A stretch of 64,000 nucleotides of DNA, taken from the NCBI GenBank assembly GCA_030278955.1, contig JAOANR010000002.1, forward strand, positions 9,475,982 through 9,539,981. The letters run 5' to 3'. Positions 32,580 through 43,800 of the stretch are shown here, piece after piece (the stretch's first letter is position 1; each line of letters opens with the position of its first letter). Under the pieces are notes generated by a model, which worked only from the letters and a program-made list of their open reading frames with translations, was not told where the DNA came from and made no database searches. This stretch comes from Hygrophila difformis (lineage: Eukaryota; Streptophyta; Magnoliopsida; Lamiales; Acanthaceae). The translations under genes and the position numbers were made by a program.

Positions 32580-35500
32580 TCACCTCCATGGATTACCACC
32601 ATCCGTTCCACTGCAAGCTTGATTTGGGACAGGCAGCTGACCTAGATCTCCATCTAAACTCATTTGTTGTACCTCGGCGGAAGACAGTATCTTTATGCTC
32701 TGGACACAGCTTACGAACTCCCTGGGGATCACGAGAAGCAGTTGGATAAGTGGTTTCATAGCAACTCTTGAATGGTAAAAATGAAGTCGAGAAACACTTG
32801 CAACACTTACTCCCAGGGATCGTCTCCAACAAGTAGTATGTCATTTTCGTGGTCCACATACACAAGCTTCCATTCATTTCTTTGTGGATCTTCCAGCAGC
32901 CCTTCGATACCAAACATGCGAGCAAGATCATGCCTAAGCTCGTCATACCCTTTATATCGATTGACATCTATGGTTCTCCCCACAGAGCCACGCTTTTGTA
33001 CCTTCAAGTGCCAAAACCATAATACTAAATTTAGCATGTCGTAAAAGGAAAGCATGGAATAACAGCACACACACATGCACATACACCATAGAGTCTATCA
33101 AGTCCATGGGCATGCAAGTGTGTAGAAATTGTATGGAGAATGTGTGAGAGAGATACCTTTGTGTACGTACGCATGCGTTGAGTTTGGTTAGGCCACACCC
33201 CACTGCCATTCAGAATGGTTGCATCAGTGACGCCAGCATCACTTGAACAACCTGGTTTAAAAGACATTGCAGGCACCCCAAAGGACTGAGAATTGATTCC
33301 AGAGGATAAATCCGTTTCAAAATCCCTAGGAGTAGCACCATAGTTGGAAAATAAGTTCTGGATATCCTTCCCAGAATCATAATCCCTCGACAACAAAGCA
33401 TCAGGCGCCAATCCATCAATAGTAGCTGCGAAAGGAAGTCTGTTTCTGGTGTGCGATTGAGCATCGCCATCCAAGCTAGCCAGCGGAAAGTTCTGTTGGA
33501 GACCACCAGTTTCCAGGTAAGAGGTGGCGGATGATGTCGCCTCCATATGATCAGGAGCAGATAGCCTGTAAATGGACTGCTCGGGTGCTTTGGAGTTGGG
33601 TAACTCCTGTTTTATTCGAGAATCTACCTTCCTATGACCATCCTGCACCAGACTGGGAGGATGAACAATCGTATTATCCAGCACTGCAACAGCCCCTGTT
33701 TGGTTCCTGAAGAAATTTGTCTGGGAACCCTGCATAGTGTTTTTGGAGGGTGATGTTGAACATGATGGGGCATCCCCATCGGTACGACCAGAGTGTGCCC
33801 GGGCTAGTGGTGGGGTCTTTTGCCGGCCTTGAAAATGGTTAGCCGGGAACTTTGGTGATTGCACATCTGTTGGTGCTGAAAAGAAACTCCCACTTAACTG
33901 CTGTTGAGGTAGGCTAAAATGTTGAGCCTGCTGAATTTGTTGAGACTGCTGCTTCTGAGAGAACTGCGACTCCAATAAAGGATTTAATGGGGATGAGAGC
34001 TGTTGTGGTTGCAACTGCTGTTGGGTTTGCTGCTGCGGTTTCTGGAGAAGTGGCAATTGCAGCTGCTGTTCAGTAAGGCATTGTTGTGCCGTCTGCTGCA
34101 TTTGAGGCCTCTGTGCTAAGCTTTGCTGCAACACCTCCAATTGAGCTCGCTGCAATTGTAGCTGCTGCTCTTGGGGTCTTCGCATCAGGCTAGGTGGCTG
34201 TTCACCATGTTGCTGGAAAGCCAAGTCCTGGGTAGTAGAGACCATAGGAAATGTGGTCCGGTTGTTCAATACATCATTCTGCTGCACTTTCCCATTGCCT
34301 GATAGCATCTGTTGTTGCTGAAGTTGAGAGTACCCAGCCTGCTGCGGAAAACTCTGACTTGTAATCAGATCAGAAGTCATTCCACTAGTTGAAGGCTGCA
34401 TCAAGACCGGCTGCTGTTGTGGTTGCTGCGGTAGAAGCTGCTGTTGCTGTTGTTGTAGCTGCTGTGTTTGCTGAGGGATATGGGACTGGGGATGCTGCAG
34501 TGGCAACTGCTGCCGTTGTTGTAGCTGTTGAGTACTTGCCGGAGACTGTAACGTTTGTGGCAGATGCTGCTGCTGCTGGGGCCAGGAAACATTGAGCTGC
34601 AAGAGTTGGCTGACCTGCTGATTTTGAAGACCCCCCTTGCTCGACTGAAGGTTAGAGGCAGCCAAACCCGGGGATTGGAAGCTCAACAGTTTCGTGTGAT
34701 CATCAGCCGCAAGGTTACTTTGCATCGTAGTGGAAGAAACCATATTCGGAAGTAATCCTTGTTGGCTGCCCGACAAATGATTGTTCTGTTGCATACTCAT
34801 CCACTGGACTAAACTCAGACCGGGGAACATTGAGCTCGATGCATCTTTTAGGCCAAAGTTATCGGCCATCCAAGGCATGCCTCGCTTGAACATGTTGTCA
34901 ATATCAACATCATCATCTATAAAAAATGAAACTTTGCATTAGGAGAGAAGAGCAAATGCCTTGGACAAATTCAAAAAACAAAGAAATGGCCACAGCAATG
35001 ACCTTTACCCGGGAAACCTGGATTTCTGGGGAACTTAGGCCTGAAAAATGGCGGTGGGCATATGTAAAAGGGTGTGACAACAGGCTCGATTTCCCAAATT
35101 GAAACTCGGCTAGGGCGTTCCCCTGCAGTAGATTCATCCCAGCCAACCTACGGAGAGGAAACATTATTGGCAACAAAAACTAAGAAAACTCAAGTGGAAA
35201 GCTATGAAGAAACAAACCATAGTTCTACCTGAAGATTGCGCCACTGAGAATTCTTCCACCGTAAACTGTCCAAATCACTTATACCAGTGACTGTACCCAT
35301 ATACCTGCGCACTCCAGATTCTTCAGTCTCAAACATCATCCGGAAGCGCATGCCTAATGAGACTTGCGTATACATTGCTTTATTATGTTTAGCAAGTGGA
35401 ATCACAAACTCTGAAGGGCTAGCCCTGTAGGTACAACACGAGAACAGTTCCCTCCCTAGATTTAATCAAATGCAGATCCTAAAAATGGTAGTTGAAGGCA

Positions 35501-37956
35501 ATCATGATATATTTATTACCTTGGATTGTAAAATATGGTAAAGGGGCTATTATTTGCAGCAGCATGTGCAGCAGCAGCAAGGATTCCGATATGCATGCTA
35601 TCGCTTGATATAACAGATGAGGAAAGAGCTGGTTGCTGTCTGTTTGCTCTCCGAATGCCAAGGAGAAGTTGCGACTTCTCATCCCTGCAGAACCAACCCG
35701 CTTGAATACAGAAAGGACCGTATCAAAGTAGAAGTTTCTGTGTTAGATATTTTTCTACCTTATGAAAAGTACAGCATCTCCTGCTACGAGTCTTTTAGAG
35801 CTCACAAACACACTCCAACCAGTTGTTAATAAGTGTCTTTTTGGCTGACCTGAAATCAAAGGATGATCAGTCCTTTCAATTTATGTTTTCATCAGATGCA
35901 ATCAATCCATTAGTCATAGCGCCACAATCTCATATAAAATGGAGGCAAAAGGTAAAGAACTGAAACCTAAAAAATAGTGGTGTAAAGGTGATGAAAACAA
36001 TTTACTTTCATAATGAATAGCATAACACTAGATTAATTATCTCGAGGTAATATATATTAGTACTAAATTCTCCAATTCGAAACCCATAGATGTCTGTCAA
36101 ACACAGTTACCTCTATAAATATGTCTGAATGTCCATGCTTGATCATGCAAGTCTCGAGCAGTTAACTCCTGTGCAGGAGGTTGCATCGAGAAATCCTGAA
36201 AGAACGCTTTGGTAAGCAAAACAAAGAGAGGACATTGGTTTAGCGACCTAGACAATAGATGTATAGAAGATACCAGAGGAGGAAAGATTTTCTCAGCTGC
36301 TCGGCGAGGAACTGAAAATCCACCATGAGTGCTTGTGTCACTTGCTGTAAGAGTTTTGCAGAAAAACTCTGCAGGCTGCCTGTTGTGCTTAAGCCCAATA
36401 TCAGATACAAGTAGCGCCTCTTGGTCGTACTGTAGGATAAACAAGAAGTCAAGTAAGTCGAAGCCTACATATTTTTTAATGGTCAAAATTCAAAAATTGC
36501 AACATATGTTTAAAATAGCAAAAAAAAAACATACCTTACTCACTGGTTGAAGAGTCATCTGAGCATAAACCTCGTCGGTTTCAGCATCAGCCTGTCAAAC
36601 ACAAATATGTCACCAAAAGTACAAACTAGAAGATGGACTTTGTGAACCTTTCTATTCCAAATATCTACATAGATATTTGCATGAACATCAAATTCATCTT
36701 TCAATTCTGAAGATGTACATATGTTCATCATTTAGTTAATTGATGTTTAGAAGCCATGTTAGAGGATATAAATATCAACGGAAACAATTGTCATACATGT
36801 AAAGTGACATTATGGAGCAGGCAGATCAATTTGGACGGAAGATTGGGATAACTTGGGATGCTCTCGGCCTCCTTCTGCATAGACGCTGCTACCTGTATAT
36901 TGAAAATTACTTCAGATATAATTTATTTGCAAATAAAAAGCACTGTTGCATTCCAAGAATTGGATACAAAAGAAATGTACTTGTTCACTGTGGCCTTGAG
37001 GAAAATAGACAACAAGACTTCCAACAGGCGGTAAAGACACCAACGGACCAGCACAAGCATGCCATAGCTCAGAATTGATCATTTTCTTCTCCCCTGGATA
37101 AAGCCAACCAATGTATTTTACCGCAGATGCAAAATCAAGAATTTTCAACAAATATAAAACAGATTTCCTATCATTTAATTTATTTAAATTTAAAGTCGTT
37201 CAGCAATCGCTAGGAATAATCCATGATTCTTGAAATGTTGTTCTTTGTATGTTAATATTCAAAAAATGGTTAATCGAGGAATTTCCATCAGAGGCATGCC
37301 CACTAAATCACTTTTGCAGTAACCATCGTTCACACCGTTCAAAATAAAAATGGAATATGGAGTGGCATGAAACATCAAAATACACTCGAAAGCCCTTCCA
37401 GTGTACTGCAGTGCAAACACTTCATAAATTCATAATCGATTTAATTCAAAAGATATATAGAAAACAAAAACAAGATATACCATCAAGGTTGCATTTCCTT
37501 AATTTTATAACCGAACACTGCAACCATCGTAAGTGTCAAATTTCGAAAACGGTTATATCAAATACAACATACCAAGGCAAACATAAATCACACTAACTAT
37601 CCCCTTGTTGAAACAGGTGACACTTAAAGGATTTTGAACTACAAAACTTATAAAAAATCTTGAATTATAAAAAACCTAAATGAAGTTCCCAACTACCACA
37701 AACCCCACAAGTAGTTTGTTCATAACAGCACACAAACCATTGAAGATCAAACTTTCAGAAAAACCTTCAACTACTGAATCCTCTAAGAAACTAAAAATAG
37801 GAATATTTCTGCAGATCTTTTAGAATAAACGAACAACATCCCGCCATATGATCATATATAATGAAACAATGAGACTAAAGTGAAATAAAAAGACAAGGTT
37901 CACATGATCAAACCTTCTCCAGAATTTGGCACAACTCCACCAGGTTGAACCTTCAT
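32580..37956 (-). CDS. ARF19: auxin response factor, ARF7/ARF19 clade, 13 coding exons
   Basis: Exons (minus strand, by GT-AG junctions): 37956-37914, 37093-36981, 36892-36797, 36591-36535, 36429-36274, 36195-36111, 35849-35759, 35684-35520, 35424-35229, 35147-35009, 34916-33157, 33001-32811, 32721-32580. They total 3234 nt, giving 1077 residues with no break. The N-terminus starts [27 protein letters not shown] follows. The B3 DNA-binding domain contains [20 protein letters not shown], and the ARF (Auxin_resp) domain contains [20 protein letters not shown]. The 1760-nt exon encodes the Q-rich middle region ([16 protein letters not shown], many poly-Q runs) that marks activator ARFs. The C-terminal PB1 domain ([37 protein letters not shown]) pairs with Aux/IAA repressors. 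Known relatives are nuclear activators binding TGTCTC/TGTCGG elements in lateral root and tropic responses. Length and Q-richness match ARF19 (1086 aa in Arabidopsis); ARF7 is the alternative name. Confidence 0.96.
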
Positions 37957-38700
37957 AGCTGCAAAAATTCACTTATATAGTACTCCGCAAATGAACCAAC
38001 TTGATTTTCACCCAAATTAGTATCCCTCTAAACCACATTCACCAATTTATATCCACTCCTGATGAAGCTAACAGATAGCCTATAAAACTATCACCAACAG
38101 ATTCTAAGAGACAACACAAAACCAACGCCAAAACTATCTATCCTCCCTCTGCGCATTAATCTTCAATTCAACAAAACACTACTCAAAATATTTTAACCAA
38201 ACTGACAACACCTTGGCTTCAATAATATTCCTTCCCCTGCCTTCAAACAACACACATATTTCCGCAGCGGAAAGCCTGGCATCCCAAAAGCCGCCAGTGC
38301 TCTCAAAACCCAATCCCGAATTGGGAAAGCCGCCAAAAGTGAGCTGGCCCATCAAACCCTCAAAGGCGACAGTAGGGTATGACGCCCTGAAAACTTTACG
38401 AACTGTTAATTTATTGTTGGGCGTATGAGTGTATCGATTGTAGGACTACAGACAAGAAACGTACTGAGATTAGAAAGCTATCCTGCTCGGACGGAGGCGG
38501 GACGGCGGAAGTAGCTGGAAACGGTGAAGAAAGCGGGATCAAGGAGGCGGCGCAAAAGGGAAGAAGGGATCTTCTCGGGAGTCGCCGGAAAACCCGACGC
38601 CAATGAAAACGCAGGAGGTCCTTCCTTTAAAAGACGCATGCTGTTTGAATATTTAAGCACTCGTCATTCCATCATCGACACGACTCGACTGTATAAATAT
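37957..38700 (-). promoter_or_regulatory. 5' leader and core promoter region of the ARF gene
   Basis: A pyrimidine-rich stretch upstream of the ARF ATG. A TATA-like AATATTTATA is read on the minus strand at about 38693-38702, which would put transcription start near 38665 and give a leader of about 700 nt (a leader intron is possible). The leader holds an upstream ORF at 38639-38478. Plus-strand frames here are shadows. Confidence 0.45.
38478..38639 (-). CDS. upstream ORF in the ARF leader (53 codons)
   Basis: Starts at ATG 38639 (MRLLKEGPPAFSLASGFPAT) and ends at 38478, about 520 nt before the ARF start. ARF transcripts (ARF3, ARF5) are known to carry translation-repressing upstream ORFs, but whether this one is transcribed or used is inference. 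Confidence 0.3.
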   Translation of the reverse strand: MRLLKEGPPAFSLASGFPATPEKIPSSLLRRLLDPAFFTVSSYFRRPASVRAG

Positions 38701-39389
38701 TTCCGAAAATTATTGGGAGAAATAAATTTAGTAGTACTCCATAATTCCTTTTTGGATTTTTTTTTTTAAAAAAAGAGAATAATTCATGAAAAATATTTTA
38801 TGAGAGGCCGACATAAAAGATGAAACTTTACTGTGCGCTTTTGGCTCTTTGATGACAAAATTAGTTTTTGTGTGTATGCATGTGACTCCCAATTTTTTAC
38901 TATTTTTTATTTTTTTTATGAACATAATATATATTCATTTATTTTTTCTTTCACTCTTAATTTTATTGTTAGAATATTTTTTTATTAATCTCACAAAAGT
39001 GTTCACTCTCCAAATGTAATCTAAAACCTAAAACGGGAATGTACAAAATGGTAGTATTATGATAAATGTGTAAAAATAGTACAACTGCCAAATGTATTGT
39101 TCAAATTTCAACCCATGTAAGTTTTTCTAGTTATATTAAGGTGAAACTATTTACCGCGTAGGATGGTACTCCTAAAACTGCTGAATGTACCATACGCCTC
39201 AACAGTGTGTCAAATTGCAATTCCGAAAGTTACTGCTCATCATTCTTTTTTTTTTAAAAAAAAAAACAGACACAATTACTTCTAAATAAAATATGTAATG
39301 GAAGTATCTGATTAGGTGAAAAATAGTCATGTAGTTAAAAAACTGATCGTTTTCAATAGAGATAGTAATAATAATAGTAATAATCATCC
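38701..39389. other. intergenic between ARF promoter and Tat element
   Basis: AT-rich, with T- and A-runs at 38758-38775 and 39246-39267 that may be decayed retroposon tails. No gene recognised. Confidence 0.5.
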
Positions 39390-40022
39390 TGTTAACCGAG
39401 AATTTTGATTGGACAATATTTGAAGAGGATTACAAGGATTACTAAGGGAATTACAAGAATTTAAGCAAAGCTGTAAAGAAATGGTAAATTGGCAGGAATG
39501 TAAAAAGCAGGAATTGAAATTGCAGAATGAAACAAGTGCAGAATGGAAATGCAGAATGAAAATCCTCTTGAGAGGGAATTGTGTGAGGGTGGGTCTTCTC
39601 GAGTGCCTCCCTTCCTCCTTTTATAGGAGGAAGCCTCCTCCTGTAGAGCCACGGGAGGCCTCCTGTGGAGACGCGTGAGGCCTCCTGTAGAGCCACGGGA
39701 GGCCTCCTGTAGAGAGGCGTGAGACATAGGAGGCTTGGGTGGCATGAAGCACGCGGATGGCTTTGATTGGCAAGCTCTGGTTATTATCCGGATAAATCTT
39801 GAATTGGACCGTGCCAAGAAAAATAGATTGGGCCTTTTTGGAAGTGTGTTCTTTCTTCCGGATATATTTTCACGGACTGGGCCTCCGGATATATTTTTAC
39901 TGACATGAAGACGCGTCTTCTCTTCCGGATATATTTTCACGGACTGGGCCTCTGGATATATTTTCACGGACTGGGTCATGTAAATTTGGATGGGCTGTAA
40001 TATGAATTTTGTTGGGTTAACA
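39390..40022 (-). repeat. 3' LTR of element G3, with two internal repeat arrays
   Basis: Contains about five copies of AGGCCTCCTGTAGAGCCACG-type units (39646-39720). It also has three or four copies of CCGGATATATTTTCACGGACTGGGCC-like units, truncated to varying degrees (39855-39975), each bringing a TGGGCC Site II motif. Confidence 0.95.
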
Positions 40023-40036
40023 GATGCCCCCCTCGC
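40023..40036 (-). other. polypurine tract of G3
   Basis: GAGGGGGGCATC read on the minus strand, directly abutting the 3' LTR. Confidence 0.78.
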
Positions 40037-40092
40037 GCATTTTGTCTGATTAGCATTTTAAGACAAATTTGCGCGCTTAATTTTGGAAATTT

Positions 40093-40136
40093 CAGCCCAT
40101 TAAGGCCCATTAGGGAAAAACCCTAACCATATAAAA
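40093..40136 (+). promoter_or_regulatory. Site II / telo-box / TATA promoter of the antisense gene
   Basis: In 44 bp: two Site II-type motifs (AGCCCAT and AGGCCCAT, complements of ATGGGCT/ATGGGCCT), a telo-box (AAAACCCTAACC), then TATAAAA at 40130-40136. Site II plus telo-box is the known arrangement of promoters for ribosomal-protein and other growth-linked plant genes. It lies 70-115 bp inside the 3' LTR boundary and points away from the LTR on the plus strand. Confidence 0.7.
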
Positions 40137-40309
40137 ACTCTTTCAAATCTTCTAACCATCATTTTCCTTCAACATTTCTCTCTCTTCTTTTCTTCCTCCC
40201 TCATTTTCTCCCTCTCTTCTTCCCTTATTCCTCCACCGGCCGTCGGAAATCGCCGGGAAGCCGTCGCCGTCGTTCAGATTCCGGCCGTAGAGATCGTCGC
40301 CGGACGTCG

Positions 40310-40815
40310 TCAAGGCCGCCGTGCCGCCGCCAGGCCGCCCCCGCTCGGAAGCCGCCGCCAGGCCACCGCCGCCAGGCCGCCCGCGCTCGCCCAAAGCCGC
40401 CTCAAGCCTGGCCGCCTGCTCCACCCTTGGAGCCGCCCGTCGCCTCCGCCAGGCCGCCCGTCGCCTCCGCCAGGCCGCCCGGTGCCTCCGCCAGGCCGCC
40501 TCGCTCGGCCGCTCGCCTGGCCGCCTGCCCTTGCCAAGGCCGCCCCGCCTGCCAGGCCGCCCGCACGAGCCGCCTGCCCATCGCCCGAGGCCGCCTGCCC
40601 ATCGCCCAAGCGCCTGGCCGCCTGCCAAGGCCGCCTGCTGCCCCCGCGAGCCGCCCCTCGAAGCCGCCTGCTCCGGCCGCCCGAACGCCTCTCCAAGGCC
40701 GCCCGCGCATTGCCTTGTCCGCCCGCGTGAAGAAGCAACCGAGGTCGTCTGTCCGCTCGCTCCCAAGGCCGCCTGGCCGCCTGCCCGTGAAGCCGCCCCG
40801 GAGGCCGTTGTTCGA
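40310..40815 (+). repeat. GGCCGCC repeat leader without ATG
   Basis: About 500 bp of near-tandem CAGGCCGCC, GAGCCGCC and AAGGCCGCC units, very GC-rich. No ATG occurs on the plus strand from the predicted transcription start to 40856. Frames here in all six directions are artefacts of the repeat; those called on the plus strand start at GTG, TTG or similar. Confidence 0.85.
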
Positions 40816-40855
40816 GGCGTTATCTGCTTGCAACCAGTTATCCCTTATTTGCTTC

Positions 40856-43800
40856 ATGGACCAGGTTAGTGAATTGTCCTTCATTTTCATTTTGCTATGC
40901 ATACTTTGGTGGAGGCTTATCACTTGTGTGGAGGGATATCATAGAAGTTGATGAGCATTTTGGCATGTTAGGATTATGAGGAGAGATTTTGGACTGAATT
41001 TTGTGAACTTTGCTTGCTTTTCTTGATTCCGCTGGATTCGTGTTTGTTTTTGCTAACTTTATTGCTCGTATGATAATCTCGTATTTGATATCATAGAACA
41101 TAGCACGATTACTCACATTGCCTTATCTCATAGACTTAGAGAACATAAAGCATCATACGGGATTTAGAGAAAGTATTAGATCGTGTTATCTCCTGCTTAG
41201 GCGTTAGGTTAACTTAAAGTTAGCTTCTAGTCATCCCATACTTTGTTCATGACATAGGATCTAGTAGAGGACACTACACGGGCTGCCACTTCATTGGCTC
41301 AGGCCGCCCCTCACCAGCCCGGGTCCTCCTCGGCCGCCGCTGTTCAGGCCGCCTTTCCTGTGACTCAGGCCGTCTCCGATCGTCGCCCTGAGTCGTCATC
41401 GACCGCCATTCAGGGGCCACCAGCCGCTACTGACCAGGCCACCATCTTGTCAGCTCGGGCTGCCCGGAGTCGTCAGCCAGGGCAGGCCGCTGCTCCCTTG
41501 ACAGGATTTGCTACCTTGTCGCGCAGCATGACTTTTCAGGTTAAAATGGCTTGATTAGCACCTTCTCATGTTGACTTAAATCTTGTTAACCGCTTGACTT
41601 ATCCGGGTATCTATGTACGATACAGGACATTGCCAGGTCCACACAGCCGCATTTTGTTCAGTTCACCACCCCTAGTACTGCTCAGGCCGCCACTTCGGCT
41701 TCTCCTCTGACTATTCAGGTTTGTTTGATTTTACCTGCTTGTTCCGTTGCCTATGTTCGTATTCCTCAATCTCATGCTTGTTTTTCTCATCTGCAGCGTC
41801 CGCTTATTCCGGATTCTGATGGTGAGGCATATGAGTTCGATCGTCGGCAGGAGTCAGAACTTTTTCTTCGGCCGTTTCATAGTACGCCTGAGCGCGCGAA
41901 TGATTCGAGACGGTTTTTATCTTGCAAGTTACTTGTCACCGAGGCCGCCTTTACCAGTACCCTTGTGTCTCGCACTAAACCTATTAAATCTCAGCCTCAG
42001 CATTCTGGTATTTCTACCTCCAAGTCTAAGGCTAAAGTTCCCAGGACTCAGATTGACGATGACAGCAACCTAGGTCAGTATACTTCATGGGTGTATCGGA
42101 TGTCGGGTCGCACTTCTGATTGGCGTGAGTGGGGGATTGATGAGGCCATTCGTCTATCTACTAGGCCTGTGGTGATAGACCATCGCTTACTTTACTATCT
42201 TATGGGCTTCTGGAACTCTTCTGTTAATGCTTTTCAGCTTCCTTGTGGATTTGTCGGCCCTACACTTCTTGATGTGGTGATGATCACGGGGCTTCGTGTG
42301 GTCGGATCGGAGTTGACCCAGTCTGCTGTTGATGACCCTAGACTTGGTGCGTCGATTTGTCCTAAGGGTAAAGAGGCCAGGCGATACCCGGCTTACATTG
42401 TGCACAATAAGACGTCAGGGCCTTATCCTTCTACGCGGGACGAGCACGTTGCCTTCCTTTTACTGTGGTTTAGCCGGTTTGTTATTTGTTCCAGTGCACG
42501 TACTGTTCTTAGTACTGCACTGCCCCTCGTCTTAGGGCTTATGAGTACGGAGACTCGAGCTATAGGCTCCTACTTCCTCGGCAATCTGTTTAGCGGCATG
42601 GCTAAGCTTTCTGATAAGCTGGCCGAAGGACTAGATCCCTCTACCACTGCTTCTGGGCCGCTATGGTTCTTGCAGTTATGGGTCCAGCTATATTTTCCCC
42701 AGCTGTTCACAGGGGTACTACGCCCTAGTCCGCAGGAGGTTTCGGAGGGTGATCCGTTAGGTGAGATATTGGCTGCTCAGTCTGTGAGTATTAGCCGGGA
42801 CGGCCTTCTGAACCGAGATGGTCTGGGGATTATCCACTGGCTTTATCATTATGGGCCGTCCTACCATGATTTATTTGTTTATGCCTCCGTTCCTCGGTTG
42901 CTAGCTACGCTGATATGTTTCCCTACTCATCCACGTGGCATTCATGGGGAGTTTACATGGAATATCAGCATGAAACCTCACATGCTTTTGAGTGGGGTGA
43001 AGAGGACGGACGCTTATAATCCTTTCATCGCTGAGCCTTATTGCCCTCACCTGCTTGCTCGCCAGTTTGGCTGCCACCTTGGGCTTCCTCGCCGGGTGAA
43101 GTGGCCGACTCGTTTTACCAGGAAGGAGAGGATGACACCCGCAGCTATCAAGGCTGTGATAGCCTTTTCGTCTCGTCTGACGCTCTCCAGCTATCTCCCG
43201 TTTACTCCGAATGGATCGCTGGCTGCTGGTTTTATGGCGTGGTGGACGCCGTATATCACTTCTATTTTGCCGCCCTATGATCAGCTGGCGTCTCGTTTTG
43301 GAGATTCAATCACTTCGCGTCAGTCTCGTGTTTCAGCTTCTCGCGGGAGTACCTCGAGGTCCAAGAAGTCCCAGTCTGGTCCAGCCTCTTCCTCTCGTAA
43401 GCGTCGAAGAGGTATGTTGAATCATTTCATTGTCAATACAGCGTTTCATACACTGCCCCTTTTGATGTTGTCTCTTTGTCTGCAGTTGATGATGATGTTT
43501 CAGTTAGCGCCGAGCAGTCTGGTTCTGTCGAGGAAGATGCCAGTTCAAGTGATGATGGATCACGCTCAGGTGGTGAGGAGGGTCATGAGGGCGATGAGGA
43601 GGACCATGAGGATGAGTCGGTAGACCCCTATGATGATGATGATCATTTTGCTGATATTCTTGTGGCTGCCGATCCCAGGCACCAGATGATAGACGCCACG
43701 ACGATCGGTGTTGCGGATTCCTTGCCTGCAACTACTGCCGACCAGGTATGTTTTGCCACTGTTAGACTTTTTATTTGCATTTTTCTTTTTTTAGTATCGT

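Noticed and set aside
34389..34595. Ala/Val-rich plus-strand frames opposite the ARF large exon
   Set aside because: Shadows of the CAG/CTG-rich poly-Gln coding region of the ARF gene.
40152..40951. Six or more overlapping frames of 140-204 codons on both strands
   Set aside because: They are by-products of the GGCCGCC repeat. Those called on the plus strand begin at GTG, TTG or similar, there being no ATG before 40856, and none shows a domain.
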